Origin: CALKAL01 sp051846895
GTDB lineage: Bacteria > Bacillota > Bacilli > Bacillales > Alkalibacillaceae
NCBI GenBank assembly: GCA_051846895.1
Contig: JBPYCQ010000023.1
Location: 1 to 26,265 of the forward strand
Direction of reading: 5' to 3'
DNA length: 26,265 nt
The position numbers were made by a program, and so were the translations under genes. Positions within the stretch are counted from its first letter, which is position 1, and each line of letters opens with the position of its first letter. This document shows, piece after piece, positions 7,330 through 16,347 of the stretch. The notes under the pieces are model-generated. The model saw only the letters and a program-made list of their open reading frames with translations. It made no database searches and was not told the DNA's origin.

Positions 7330-8864
7330 TATTTAACTCCTTTTTTATCAATATCTTTAGGCTTTAAATAACCAGGTCGAAGAAATTCATTTTTTAAATT
7401 TTTCCTAAAAATAGTGTCTTTAGAAGATTTATACTTAGGTGTTAAAGGGGCTAAATAAGGTACACCAAATGATTTGATAGATACTAAATAAAATAGACCT
7501 GTAATAAAAAATGCTGTCATTCCATAAATACCAAATAAACTTGCTGCTATAATCATTGCAAATCTGATAATGCGTACTGCAAAATTCATACTTATATCTC
7601 CAACGACAAAAGAAGATAACCCACCAAGAGCTACAACAATGACGACAATAGGACTAACAATATTAGCTTGTACGGCTGCCTGTCCGAGTATAAGTGCACC
7701 AACAATTCCAATGGTCGGTCCTATTGGCGTTGGTACTCTTAAACCTGCCTCTCGAATAAGTTCAAAGGCTATTTCCATCAACAATATTTCTATAAATGCC
7801 GGAAAGGGAACTTTCTCCCTCGTAGCAGCAATGGCCAGTAATAAATCAGGCGGGATCATTTCAGTGTGAAAACTAGTAACTGCAACGTAAACCGCAGATG
7901 TAAAAATGCTAATTAAAAGGGCAATAATTCTTAACCATCTCGTAAAGTTACCATATATAAATCGTAAATAATGATCTTCAGATGTATGGTAAAACGACCA
8001 GAAAGTCGCTGGTAATACTAATGATGCAGGTGAATTATCCATTATTAGAACGAAATAACCATCTTCTAAGTACGATGCAGCGCGATCGGGACGTTCCGTA
8101 TACAACATTGTAGGGAAAATAGAGTAGTTTCGATCCTCAATATATTGCTCTAATAAGGAAAGATTCTGAATGGCATCCGTATCTAATCCGTTTATTCTTT
8201 CTTTTAAATCCTTCAAAATTTCTTCACTTGCTAAATCTTTAACATAAAGAATATAGAGTTCATTATTAGATCTTTTAGAAATAGTAGAAGTTTCTACTAC
8301 AAGGTTTTCATTTTTTATTTTTTTCCTAATTAATGAGATGTTTGTTCCGGCCTTTTCATTAAAAGCTTCTTTAGGCCCTTTGACTACAATTTCATTTTGA
8401 GGTTGTTCTACACTTCTTCCTTCAAACTTAGACGTACTTACTATATAAGCTTGTTCTTCACCATCTATAAATAAAGCTAAATTTCCTTTATTTACGTTCG
8501 TAACAATTTCTTTAATACTTTTGCTTACTACAACTGATTGAATTGAAATGATATCCGAGACTTTTTTATTTGGATCACTATTTGTTAATAAAGGGTTAAT
8601 CACATGTTCATCAATCAGCTGCATATCTGATATGGTGTTAATAAACAGAAGTGAAGCCTTTATATTTTTACTATTAATATGAATATCGCGAAATTGGACA
8701 TCGTTATTATTCGGGTAAAAATAGATGGACTTAAATATATCAACAGACTTTTTTAAGTCGGTGCTTAACTTTTTATTTTCTAATTCATTGTTTTTGCTAG
8801 TTGATTGATTGTTTTTATTTTCATTTTTATCAGTAAAAATTTTCTTTAACATTTTAAGTATCAT
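7329..8864 (-). CDS. gerA: Germinant receptor A-subunit (GerAA family)
   Basis: First gene of a spore germination receptor operon. It has 511 residues: a long hydrophilic N-terminal domain (about 1-305), rich in Lys and Asn at the start, then five or so membrane helices in the C-terminal part. The family-conserved stretch PFPAFIEILLMEIAFELIRE is followed by AGLRVPTPIGPTIGIVGALI and GQAAVQANIVSP. A GGAG ribosome binding site lies eight bases before the ATG. It is likely transcribed in the forespore by sigma-G, but I see no site I would call with confidence upstream. It is divergent from the tRNA operon. Confidence 0.92.
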   Translation of the reverse strand: MILKMLKKIFTDKNENKNNQSTSKNNELENKKLSTDLKKSVDIFKSIYFYPNNNDVQFRDIHINSKNIKASLLFINTISDMQLIDEHVINPLLTNSDPNKKVSDIISIQSVVVSKSIKEIVTNVNKGNLALFIDGEEQAYIVSTSKFEGRSVEQPQNEIVVKGPKEAFNEKAGTNISLIRKKIKNENLVVETSTISKRSNNELYILYVKDLASEEILKDLKERINGLDTDAIQNLSLLEQYIEDRNYSIFPTMLYTERPDRAASYLEDGYFVLIMDNSPASLVLPATFWSFYHTSEDHYLRFIYGNFTRWLRIIALLISIFTSAVYVAVTSFHTEMIPPDLLLAIAATREKVPFPAFIEILLMEIAFELIREAGLRVPTPIGPTIGIVGALILGQAAVQANIVSPIVVIVVALGGLSSFVVGDISMNFAVRIIRFAMIIAASLFGIYGMTAFFITGLFYLVSIKSFGVPYLAPLTPKYKSSKDTIFRKNLKNEFLRPGYLKPKDIDKKGVK

Positions 8865-9046
8865 TCAAACAACTCCAACGATTTTTATATTATTTTCTAT
8901 AGAGAAATTTGAAATATGTATAACAAAGGTATACTTAGATTAGTAGTATTACACGTTGTGAGAATTTTATTATTTTAAGTAAAGTTGGAGGAAATTAATA
9001 TAACAATTATTTGAATAATAATTTTATAAAAAAATTATAAAAACCC

Positions 9047-9076
9047 TTTACAAACAGTGAACACCCTGTATATAAT
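9047..9076 (+). promoter_or_regulatory. Promoter of the first tRNA block
   Basis: TTTACA at 9047-9052, an 18-nt spacer and TATAAT at 9071-9076, about 80 bp upstream of tRNA-Glu. The 170 bp between this and gerA shows nothing else I can name. Confidence 0.65.
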
Positions 9077-9153
9077 AATGTTTGTCGGTCTGTTTACATA
9101 GAAAAGTCCCTAATAGATATTTGGGAAGGTAAATTACTGTATTATGTTGGACT

Positions 9154-9228
9154 GGCCCGTTGGTCAAGTGGTTAAGACACCGCCCTTTCACGGCGGTAAC
9201 ACGGGTTCGAATCCCGTACGGGTCACCA
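9154..9228 (+). tRNA. tRNA-Glu (TTC)
   Basis: Full cloverleaf: acceptor GGCCCGT with ACGGGTC, anticodon loop CTTTCAC, T-loop GGTTCGAATCC, and an encoded CCA. First of five tandem tRNAs. Confidence 0.95.
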
Positions 9229-9231
9229 TTT

Positions 9232-9307
9232 GGAGGATTAGCTCAGCTGGGAGAGCACTTGCCTTACAAGCAAGGGGTCGGTGGTTCGAGCCCGCCATCC
9301 TCCACCA
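9232..9307 (+). tRNA. tRNA-Val (TAC)
   Basis: Acceptor GGAGGAT with ATCCTCC, anticodon loop CTTACAA, T-loop GGTTCGAGCC, encoded CCA. Only three bases separate it from tRNA-Glu. Confidence 0.95.
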
Positions 9308-9319
9308 TCTGTTACCTTT

Positions 9320-9336
9320 GCGATGACCAACATCGC
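9320..9336 (+). other. Hairpin in the spacer between tRNA-Val and tRNA-Thr
   Basis: GCGATG (9320-9325) pairs with CATCGC (9331-9336). The 103-bp spacer is long compared with the others in this block. The hairpin may be a processing signal, which is speculation. Confidence 0.4.
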
Positions 9337-9410
9337 CGAAAAAGCTTGCAACGCGACGAGCACAACCAAAAAATACGCACTCAATATTAAACAAGCACAA
9401 ATAATTAAAT

Positions 9411-9486
<76 letters not shown>

Positions 9487-9489
9487 GCT

Positions 9490-9574
9490 GGAGGGGTAGC
9501 GAAGTGGCTAAACGCGGCGGACTGTAAATCCGCTCCCTACGGGTTCGGGAGTTCGAATCTCTCCCCCTCCACCA
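9490..9574 (+). tRNA. tRNA-Tyr (GTA)
   Basis: Class II tRNA of 85 nt with a long variable arm (CTCCCTACGGGTTCGGGAG region), acceptor GGAGGGG with CCCCTCC, anticodon loop CTGTAAA, encoded CCA. Confidence 0.95.
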
Positions 9575-9584
9575 TTTTCAAGTT

Positions 9585-9659
9585 TGGGCCATAGCCAAGC
9601 GGTAAGGCAACGGGTTTTGGTCCCGTGATTCCCAGGTTCGAATCCTGGTGGCCCAGCCA
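9585..9659 (+). tRNA. tRNA-Gln (TTG)
   Basis: Acceptor TGGGCCA with TGGCCCA, anticodon loop TTTTGGT within CGGG/CCCG, T-loop GGTTCGAATCC, encoded CCA. Last of the first block. Confidence 0.95.
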
Positions 9660-9681
9660 TATTGTTTTATGATGGAATATT

Positions 9682-9707
9682 AAAAAGACGAAGACCGTCT
9701 TTTTTTA
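9682..9707 (+). terminator. Terminator of the first tRNA block
   Basis: AAAAAGACG pairs with CGTCTTTTT around a 5-nt loop, with a run of T on the 3' side. Confidence 0.85.
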
Positions 9708-9852
9708 TTGCTATAACGTTTTTTAAAAGATTCGCGACTAGACTTGCTCACAAGTTACTTTAGTGCAAGTGATGGGCGGGTATTAGTATTACCAAGAAGA
9801 CTTTCAACATGATGAATAAAATCTAGTTTTACATTTAACTTTTTTGTAAACC

Positions 9853-9928
9853 GAGCCATTAGCTCAGTCGGTAGAGCATCTGACTTTTAATCAGAGGGTC
9901 GGAGGTTCGAATCCTCCATGGCTCACCA
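9853..9928 (+). tRNA. tRNA-Lys (TTT)
   Basis: Acceptor GAGCCAT with ATGGCTC, anticodon loop CTTTTAA with stem TCTGA/TCAGA, T-loop GGTTCGAATCC, encoded CCA. It starts a second block about 150 bp after the first terminator. The intervening sequence holds no gene and no promoter I am sure of. Confidence 0.95.
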
Positions 9929-9947
9929 GTACATATAAAAATTATGG

Positions 9948-10023
9948 GGGGCCTTAGCTCAGCTGGGAGAGCGCATCGCTGGCAGCGATGAGGTCAGGGG
10001 TTCGATCCCCCTAGGCTCCACCA
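9948..10023 (+). tRNA. tRNA-Ala (GGC)
   Basis: Acceptor GGGGCCT with AGGCTCC (one G-T pair), anticodon stem CATCG/CGATG with loop CTGGCAG, T-loop GGTTCGATCCC, encoded CCA. Confidence 0.95.
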
Positions 10024-10039
10024 TATTCATAGTGCTTAA

Positions 10040-10074
10040 AGTTGTTCTCTGCTTATCGGGGAGCAGCTTTTTTT
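10040..10074 (+). terminator. Terminator of the Lys-Ala tRNA block
   Basis: AGTTGTTCTC pairs, with G-T wobbles, with GGGAGCAGCT across an 8-nt loop, followed by seven T. Confidence 0.8.
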
Positions 10075-10382
10075 ATTTTAATATTATTAGAAAGCATGTT
10101 TGCTTTGCGACAACCATAGATTTGTTAAACTCCTGCAAACCACTTTTTGCTACATAGTTTCCAAATGGTGCTATAAATCATTACTTTGTTTCAAAATCAT
10201 TCATTAGAGCATAATAATCAATAGTTCTAACCTTTTTCTTAAATAAAGAAAGCGGTTTCAATTTTGTATAATTATTCAGCTTTTTGTCCAGTTGAAACAT
10301 TGATATTATTCTGGCTAAAATGAAGTAAAACATAAGATAATTAAGCCTCATGATATGCATCAAGCAAAATAGGGGGATTACT
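10075..10382 (+). promoter_or_regulatory. rocF upstream region with cre-like box and candidate promoter
   Basis: No gene here. AGAAAGCGGTTTCA at 10247-10260 matches the CcpA cre consensus TGWNANCGNTNWCA at all but the first position. TTGAAA (10292-10297), an 18-nt spacer and TAAAAT (10316-10321) form a candidate sigma-A promoter. Carbon catabolite control of arginine breakdown would make sense, but a box upstream of the promoter could act either way. A 60-codon minus-strand frame in this region lacks a ribosome binding site. Confidence 0.4.
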
Positions 10383-11285
10383 ATGGATAATAAGATTGGA
10401 ATTATCGGGGCTCCAATTACAATTGCCCAACCTAATTACGGTGTTGATCTTGGACCAAAAGCGATTCGCTATGGTGGATTGATTGATCATTTAAAGATGC
10501 TAAATATAGATTTTGAGGATTACGGTGATGTGGAAGTGCCGACAGATGGAACAGACGAAATTGATCCTGTAACTAATTTAAAAAATCTAGAAAAAGTTGC
10601 TCAAGGAAATGAGGCAATAGCTAAAAAGGTTCAAGAGATACATGAGAAAGGTGAGTTTCCTCTCATTCTTGGTGGCGACCATAGTATTGCAATAGGAACG
10701 ATTGCTGGGATTCATAGCTTTTATAATAATCTAGGTGTAATTTGGTACGACGCCCATGCTGATTTAAATAGTGGTGAAACATCGCCATCTGGTAATATTC
10801 ATGGGATGTCACTTGCTGCAAATCTAGGAGTTGGTCATGACAGATTGACTTCTATAAACGGTAAAAAACAAAAAATCAAACCTGAGAATATTGTAATTAT
10901 TGGTGCACGTTCAATTGACAAAGGAGAAAAGAAATTTATTAAAGAAAATGGTATTAAAGTTTATACGATGCATGACATTGCAAAAATCGGAATGGAACGA
11001 GTTATGAGTGAGTCAATTCAATATTTAAAAGAAAGAACGGACGGCGTACATTTAAGCTTTGACGTCGACGGATTAGACCCATTATACACACCTGGTACAG
11101 GCACACCAGTTCCTGGAGGGATATCGTTTAGGGAAACACAATTTGCCATGCAAATGCTACACGAAGCAAACATATTAACTTCTGCAGAGTTTGTAGAAGT
11201 TAACCCTCTTATTGATCATCATAACGAAACAGCAGAAATAACAGCACATATTATCTCAACACTTCTTGGAGACACTTATTTATAA
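10383..11285 (+). CDS. rocF: Arginase
   Basis: Hydrolyses L-arginine to ornithine and urea, the first step of arginine use as a nitrogen or carbon source. It has 300 residues, typical of Bacillus arginases. Binuclear manganese ligands are visible: H100 (GGDHS), D123, H125 and D127 (DAHAD), D227 and D229 (SFDVDGLDP). E272 follows in the motif AEFVEVNP. The ATG at 10383 has GGGGG seven bases upstream; the frame runs 11 codons further up without a better site. It stands alone with its own terminator, between the tRNAs and sigW, an order also seen in other bacilli. Confidence 0.95.
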   Translation: MDNKIGIIGAPITIAQPNYGVDLGPKAIRYGGLIDHLKMLNIDFEDYGDVEVPTDGTDEIDPVTNLKNLEKVAQGNEAIAKKVQEIHEKGEFPLILGGDHSIAIGTIAGIHSFYNNLGVIWYDAHADLNSGETSPSGNIHGMSLAANLGVGHDRLTSINGKKQKIKPENIVIIGARSIDKGEKKFIKENGIKVYTMHDIAKIGMERVMSESIQYLKERTDGVHLSFDVDGLDPLYTPGTGTPVPGGISFRETQFAMQMLHEANILTSAEFVEVNPLIDHHNETAEITAHIISTLLGDTYL

Positions 11286-11286
11286 T

Positions 11287-11323
11287 AAGGAAGCTAAGCC
11301 ACGTGCTGGTTTAGCTTCCTTTT
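11287..11323 (+). terminator. rocF terminator
   Basis: AAGGAAGCTAA pairs with TTAGCTTCCTT around a 12-nt loop, with T residues following. Confidence 0.9.
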
Positions 11324-11404
11324 AAATTTCCTATTTGGAAAATTTACCGATATAATGTTAAATGAATCATTGAAACAGAGTCATGCAAAAAACAATTACA
11401 TATT

Positions 11405-11430
11405 TGAAACCTTTTTATTATGTAGTCGTA
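11405..11430 (+). promoter_or_regulatory. Autoregulatory sigma-W promoter
   Basis: TGAAAC at 11405-11410, exactly 16 nt, then CGTA at 11427-11430: the sigma-W consensus (TGAAAC-N16-CGTA). It lies 35 bp before sigW and implies autoregulation, as known in Bacillus subtilis. Confidence 0.9.
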
Positions 11431-11464
11431 TTAAAGCATGACCGCTTTTTGCGGGGGAATATAA

Positions 11465-12037
11465 ATGGATATATGGTTGTCACAACAGATCAAACAAATA
11501 AAAAAGGGTAACCATGAAGCTTTCGGTGTCATTGTTGATCAATATCAAAACCAAATATACCAGCATTGCTATCGTATGCTTGGCAATCATCATGATGCAC
11601 AGGAAATAACACAGGAGGCTTTTTTAAAGGCATATGCAAACATTCATACCTTTAAAAAGAATAAGAAGTTTGCACCTTGGTTATATCGAATAGCCTCTAA
11701 TTTGTGTATTGATTATTTAAGGAAGAAAAAGCCGATAAATATTTTAGATCAAGAAATTAAAGGTTCGGAACAAATCACTTTATTAGATCAGTTAGAAAGT
11801 AAATTTGATTCGCCTGATACAGCATATGAACAATTAGAACATCGTGAATTGATTCAGAGTTACTTATTAACTTTGCCAGATAAATATCGTTCAGTCATCG
11901 TATTAAAATACATTCAAGAAATGTCGTTACAAGAAATATCCGAAACGCTAGATTTACCAATGGGGACCGTAAAGACGCATCTCCATCGTGCCAGAGAAGC
12001 TTTGCGAAAATCGATTCGTGAACTGTCAGGGAGTTGA
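11465..12037 (+). CDS. sigW: ECF sigma factor SigW
   Basis: Extracytoplasmic function RNA polymerase sigma factor directing the response to cell envelope stress and membrane-active peptides. It has 190 residues. Region 2 spans about 15-85 (FGVIVDQYQNQIYQHCYRML, DAQEITQEAFLKAY) and region 4 about 128-185, with helix-turn-helix MSLQEISETLDLPMGTVKTH. It is preceded by its own sigma-W promoter and a GGGGGAA ribosome binding site. rsiW follows immediately, with only a few bases between the frames. Sequence, promoter and neighbours (RsiW, then the CdaA operon) agree. Confidence 0.95.
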   Translation: MDIWLSQQIKQIKKGNHEAFGVIVDQYQNQIYQHCYRMLGNHHDAQEITQEAFLKAYANIHTFKKNKKFAPWLYRIASNLCIDYLRKKKPINILDQEIKGSEQITLLDQLESKFDSPDTAYEQLEHRELIQSYLLTLPDKYRSVIVLKYIQEMSLQEISETLDLPMGTVKTHLHRAREALRKSIRELSGS

Positions 12038-12042
12038 TTAAC

Positions 12043-12690
12043 TTGTCATGTGAAGAAAAAATAAGTTCTATGATTCATCAATATTTTGACAATGAACTAT
12101 CCACTAACGATGAAACACAATTAAAACATCATCTTATGGAATGTTCAGATTGTCAACAACATTTTCGCGAAATAAAACAAGTGCACGAAAACATATCGAA
12201 GTTAGAGCCTGTTCAAGTCCCCGATAATTTGAAAGAGAACATCATGAATCAATTACCAAAAGACTCAAAGGCAAAAAAATATACGAAATTATTAAAGGAG
12301 CATCCATTTATTACAGCGGCCGCGGTTTTCTTCGTCTTATTATTGACGAGCACTTTAACACAATATTACAATGATGAACATTTGTATTTAACCCAACATG
12401 AAGGGGTTATTACGGAAGGAAACGTCGTTATTATTCCTGAAGGTGAAGTAATTGAAGGGGACTTTTTAGTTAAAAATGCAGATGTTATCATCCGAGGTCA
12501 GATAAAGGGTGATCTAACATTAATCAACAGTAAAATAATAGATGAAAACAATAGCCAGTATTCCTTCAATCAGACATACGCACATAGTAACGTAGATGGA
12601 GAAATAAATATTATCGATCGATATGCGAGCTGGGTATTTTACAAGTTTCAATCAGGATTTGATCAAATAAAGTCTTTATTAGATTTCTAA
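12043..12690 (+). CDS. rsiW: Anti-sigma-W factor RsiW
   Basis: Single-pass membrane anti-sigma factor that holds SigW inactive until cut by PrsW and RasP under envelope stress. It has 215 residues from TTG 12043, giving an N-terminus (M)SCEEKI that resembles known RsiW; AGGGAG lies about nine bases upstream. The anti-sigma zinc motif H-x3-C-x2-C is present as H-LME-C-SD-C about 30 residues in. The membrane helix (FITAAAVFFVLLLTSTL) is near residue 95. The remainder is an extracytoplasmic domain. Another TTG at 12034 overlaps the sigW stop and is possible. Confidence 0.92.
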   Translation: MSCEEKISSMIHQYFDNELSTNDETQLKHHLMECSDCQQHFREIKQVHENISKLEPVQVPDNLKENIMNQLPKDSKAKKYTKLLKEHPFITAAAVFFVLLLTSTLTQYYNDEHLYLTQHEGVITEGNVVIIPEGEVIEGDFLVKNADVIIRGQIKGDLTLINSKIIDENNSQYSFNQTYAHSNVDGEINIIDRYASWVFYKFQSGFDQIKSLLDF

Positions 12691-12693
12691 AAC

Positions 12694-12727
12694 AACGTCT
12701 AGAGTTAACCTAGACGTTTTACTTTTT
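12694..12727 (+). terminator. sigW-rsiW terminator
   Basis: AACGTCTAG pairs perfectly with CTAGACGTT across a 7-nt loop, followed by TTACTTTTTT. Confidence 0.88.
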
Positions 12728-12767
12728 TAATAAAAAGGTATAATCAATATACATTTTCGAAATATGC

Positions 12768-12773
12768 TATAAT
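12768..12773 (+). promoter_or_regulatory. Candidate -10 element for the cdaA operon
   Basis: TGC-TATAAT lies 44 bp before cdaA. The -35 region is weak, and a second TATAAT is present at 12739-12744. The operon probably starts here, separated from rsiW by the terminator. Confidence 0.4.
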
Positions 12774-12817
12774 TGTAGTGATATTGATATAGAAACACAC
12801 GAAGGAAGGGTCATATA

Positions 12818-13636
12818 GTGTGGGAAGACTTTGATCTCATAAATATAATACGAATCATCGTTGATATAGCACTGGTGTGGTTCGTTATATATAAATTATT
12901 CACAATCATTCGCGGGACAAAAGCTGTTCAACTTTTGAATGGTATTTTTGTTGTGTTAGCTATTTGGTTTTTCAGTTCATTTTTTGAATTGAAAACGGTT
13001 CAATGGCTAGTTATTCAAGCGATTGATTGGGGTTTTCTTGCGGTTATTATTTTATTCCAGCCTGAAATACGTAGAGCTCTCGAACAACTAGGTAGAGGTG
13101 GGTTTTTCTCAAGATATCATCAGTCAGAAGAAGAAAAAATAAATGATTCGATTGATGCCATTATTAATTCTTGTAACTATATGAGTAAAAGACGAATTGG
13201 TGCACTTATTTCGATTGAAAGAGAAACCGGAATGGGCGATTATATTGAAACAGGTGTCCTTGTTAATGGGAAGTTAACGAGCGAATTACTAACAAATATA
13301 TTTATGCCAAATGCCCCTCTACATGATGGTGCAGTGATTATTAAAGATAACGAGATCATAGCGGCCGCTTGTTATTTACCATTAAGTGAAAGTCCATTTA
13401 TTTCAAAGGAGCTAGGGACAAGACACCGCGCGGCTATGGGAATTAGTGAAGTCACCGATGCACTAACGATTGTCGTGTCAGAAGAGACAGGCTTTATTTC
13501 CTGTACAAAAAATGGAGAGCTACATCGCAAACTAGATGAAGAATCCTTAAGAAATATTTTAAGAAAAGAATTAAACCCTCAACTAGAACCAAATGTGTCA
13601 AAGTCTTGGAATTGGAGGGGGAAACGAAATGGATAA
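12818..13636 (+). CDS. cdaA: Diadenylate cyclase CdaA
   Basis: Membrane-bound enzyme that makes the essential second messenger c-di-AMP from two ATP. It has 272 residues: three N-terminal membrane helices (about 10-80), a short coiled linker, then the DAC domain with the catalytic DGA motif at 170-172 and RHR at 202-204 (GTRHRAA). The start is GTG at 12818 with GAAGGAAGG upstream. The 3' end overlaps cdaR by 8 nt. The order cdaA-cdaR-glmM is conserved in Firmicutes, and in Bacillus CdaR and GlmM both bind and modulate CdaA. Confidence 0.96.
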   Translation: MWEDFDLINIIRIIVDIALVWFVIYKLFTIIRGTKAVQLLNGIFVVLAIWFFSSFFELKTVQWLVIQAIDWGFLAVIILFQPEIRRALEQLGRGGFFSRYHQSEEEKINDSIDAIINSCNYMSKRRIGALISIERETGMGDYIETGVLVNGKLTSELLTNIFMPNAPLHDGAVIIKDNEIIAAACYLPLSESPFISKELGTRHRAAMGISEVTDALTIVVSEETGFISCTKNGELHRKLDEESLRNILRKELNPQLEPNVSKSWNWRGKRNG

Positions 13637-14867
13637 TTGGATAAAAAGCCCTTGGTTTACCCGGATTGTTTCGTTATTTTTAGCACTACTTCTATACACG
13701 ACAGTAGCTATTGATGAAGCGAATAAAACGAGACCTGGTGATACGTTCTTACCTCCAAGCTCAGCAAATACAGAAATCATGGAGAATGTGCCGCTTATCG
13801 TTGATCTAGACCATGATGATTATGTCATACGTGGCGTTCCAGATACAGTTAATGTATCTATAGAAGGGCCAAGAAGTGTCGTCACACAAACGGTTAGACA
13901 ACGGAATTTTGAAGTGTTTATTGACTTAAATGACCTAGGTCCAGGTACTCATGAAGTTGACGTACATCACCGTGGCCTGTCGAGTCAGCTGACCGTTTTT
14001 ATTGAACCGATGACTATTAATGTTGTCATTGAAGAAAGAGCGACTGTGACACTCCCTGTTGATATTGAATTTGTTGGTGATCAACAATTCGACTTACAAG
14101 AAGTTTTTGCATCCCCACCAACCGTTACTCCGGGTGAAGTTGAAATCACAGGATCTGTAACAGAGGTAGATAAGATTGCTATTGTCAAAGCAATAGTAGA
14201 ATTTGCTGATTTAGCTGAAGATGGGATAGCACGAAACATACCTATAAAAGTATATGATACTCAAGGTAATGATTTAAATGTATTCATCAACCCGTCAACT
14301 GTCACCATTGAAGCGGATGTTTCAGTTAGCAACAAAAATTTCACTTTAGATTATGAAACTAAAGGTGAATTAAACGATTCTTTAGTATTGAAATCCATAC
14401 GAATCACTCCTAGAACTGTAACGTTATTTGGAGCAGATAATCGACTTGAAGAGATAACAGAACTACCGCCAATTTCAATTGATTTATCATCAATAACAGA
14501 ATCGACAACGATCAATGCTGATTTATTGTTACCACGGGGAACGACAAAAATTGAACCAGAAGTTGTTGAGGTTGAAATTGAGGTCGTACAGGCGGTTGAA
14601 AAGACTTTCGAGAATATTGAAATAGATATTGAAAACTTAGGAGAAGAAGAGGATATAATATTTGTAAATCCTGACGAGCCGTATATTGATGTTATTGCCA
14701 CAGGAGCTAGTGAAGAAATTGAAAAGATTAGTTCCGATGATATCCGTGCTTGGATTGATGTGAAGGATTATGTTGAAGGAGAATTTTTTGTAGAAGTTAA
14801 AATAGACGGCCCAGAAAATATTCGTTTACGTGCGAAAGCAGAGAGAGTTCACGTACGAAAAGAATGA
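13629..14867 (+). CDS. cdaR: CdaA regulator CdaR (YbbR-domain protein)
   Basis: Regulator of CdaA, anchored in the membrane with its bulk outside the cell. It has 412 residues: an N-terminal membrane helix (WFTRIVSLFLALLLYTTVAI) and then about four tandem YbbR domains of roughly 80-90 residues, rich in Val, Ile, Glu and Thr. I choose ATG 13629 because GGAGGGG precedes it by eight bases; the open frame extends 12 codons upstream inside cdaA. The protein is strongly acidic, which may suit secretion in a salty habitat (inference). Confidence 0.93.
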   Translation: MDNWIKSPWFTRIVSLFLALLLYTTVAIDEANKTRPGDTFLPPSSANTEIMENVPLIVDLDHDDYVIRGVPDTVNVSIEGPRSVVTQTVRQRNFEVFIDLNDLGPGTHEVDVHHRGLSSQLTVFIEPMTINVVIEERATVTLPVDIEFVGDQQFDLQEVFASPPTVTPGEVEITGSVTEVDKIAIVKAIVEFADLAEDGIARNIPIKVYDTQGNDLNVFINPSTVTIEADVSVSNKNFTLDYETKGELNDSLVLKSIRITPRTVTLFGADNRLEEITELPPISIDLSSITESTTINADLLLPRGTTKIEPEVVEVEIEVVQAVEKTFENIEIDIENLGEEEDIIFVNPDEPYIDVIATGASEEIEKISSDDIRAWIDVKDYVEGEFFVEVKIDGPENIRLRAKAERVHVRKE

Positions 14868-14907
14868 TTGTTTAAAGATAGTATGAAGGAAAAAGGAGCG
14901 AAAATTA

Positions 14908-16263
14908 ATGGGTAAATATTTCGGAACTGATGGTGTCCGTGGAATAGCTAACACAGAATTAACACCAGAACTTGCTTTTAAACTAGGTCGCTTTGGTGCC
15001 TATGTTCTATCAAAAGATACATCAGAAAATCCTAAAATTTTAGTAGGAAAAGACACTCGAATATCCGGTGAAATGTTAGAATCCGCTCTCATCGCAGGAA
15101 TATTGTCTGTCGGCGCTGAAGTGATGCGACTTGGAGTTATTACGACACCTGGTGTTGCCTTTTTAACAAAAGTTTCTGGTGCACAAGCTGGTATCATGAT
15201 TTCTGCCTCACATAATCCGGTTGAAGATAACGGTATTAAGTTTTTCGGTGCGGATGGATTTAAGCTTTCTGATGAGCAGGAATTGGCAATTGAAAAACTA
15301 TTAGACCAAGAAGTAGATGATCTCCCTCGACCAACAGGAGGAGAGGTCGGACAAATAAGTGACTATTTTGAAGGTGGTCAAAAGTATTTACAGCACTTAA
15401 AACAAACGATCGACCAAGATTTTGAAGGATTAAAAATTGTTTTAGACTGTGCACATGGAGCAACGACACCACTTGCTTCTCACTTATTTGCCGATTTAGA
15501 AGCGGATATATTAGCCATCGGTGCTTCACCAGATGGACTAAACATTAATGACGGCTATGGATCAACAAATCCTGAGAAACTCCGTCAAACCGTCATTGAA
15601 CAAGGTGCAGATATCGGTTTAGCATTTGATGGAGACGGAGACCGATTAATTGCAGTCGATGAAAAAGGTAATATCGTTGATGGCGATAAAATTATGTATA
15701 TATGCGGTAAATTTTTAAAAGAAAAGGGACGCCTGAAACAAGACACCGTCGTCACAACGGTCATGAGTAATATCGGTTTATATCGAGCGTTTGATGAAGC
15801 GGGAATCTCAACAGCAAAAACGGCTGTCGGTGATAGATATGTAATGGAGAAAATGCGCGAAAACGATTTTAACTTAGGTGGAGAACAGTCCGGTCATATT
15901 ATTTTCCTTGATTACAATACGACTGGCGACGGAATGCTCTCAGCCTTACAATTAGTTAACGTGATGCAAGAGACGGGTCAATCACTATCTCAGCTAGCAG
16001 AAGGAATGACTAAGTTTCCACAAGTCTTGAAAAATGTAAGAGTCATTAACAAAAATGAAGTTCAAACGAATCGAATCATTCAAGAAGAGATTAATAAAGT
16101 AGAAGAAGAACTAGATGATAAAGGTCGAGTACTCGTCAGACCATCAGGAACAGAGCCGTTAGTACGTGTGATGGTTGAAGCACCAACTAAAGAAGAGTGT
16201 GAGAAATACGTTGATCAAGTCGTTCAAGTGATACAAGATACACTTGGTATGAAGGATGAATAG
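14908..16263 (+). CDS. glmM: Phosphoglucosamine mutase GlmM
   Basis: Converts glucosamine-6-phosphate to glucosamine-1-phosphate on the route to UDP-GlcNAc for peptidoglycan. It has 451 residues, standard length. The phosphorylated active-site serine is S101 (MISASHNP), the magnesium loop is D241-G-D-G-D-R246, sugar binding uses GGEQSGH, and the C-terminal phosphate-binding loop is RPSGTEPLVRV. The ribosome binding site GGAG lies about ten bases before the ATG. It is third gene of the cdaA-cdaR-glmM operon and has its own terminator. Confidence 0.97.
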   Translation: MGKYFGTDGVRGIANTELTPELAFKLGRFGAYVLSKDTSENPKILVGKDTRISGEMLESALIAGILSVGAEVMRLGVITTPGVAFLTKVSGAQAGIMISASHNPVEDNGIKFFGADGFKLSDEQELAIEKLLDQEVDDLPRPTGGEVGQISDYFEGGQKYLQHLKQTIDQDFEGLKIVLDCAHGATTPLASHLFADLEADILAIGASPDGLNINDGYGSTNPEKLRQTVIEQGADIGLAFDGDGDRLIAVDEKGNIVDGDKIMYICGKFLKEKGRLKQDTVVTTVMSNIGLYRAFDEAGISTAKTAVGDRYVMEKMRENDFNLGGEQSGHIIFLDYNTTGDGMLSALQLVNVMQETGQSLSQLAEGMTKFPQVLKNVRVINKNEVQTNRIIQEEINKVEEELDDKGRVLVRPSGTEPLVRVMVEAPTKEECEKYVDQVVQVIQDTLGMKDE

Positions 16264-16278
16264 GATATAGTGTTAGAA

Positions 16279-16310
16279 GCATAGGGTGACGTGCCCTATG
16301 CTTTATTTTT
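16279..16310 (+). terminator. glmM terminator
   Basis: GCATAGGG pairs with CCCTATGC around a 7-nt loop, followed by TTTATTTTT. Confidence 0.9.
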
Positions 16311-16347
16311 GGGAAAAAGTGAACCGCTTGAGATCTTGTTTCGTCAT

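Noticed and set aside
10181..10363. 60-codon minus-strand frame upstream of rocF
   Set aside because: No ribosome binding site and no recognisable features; it overlaps the promoter region of rocF.
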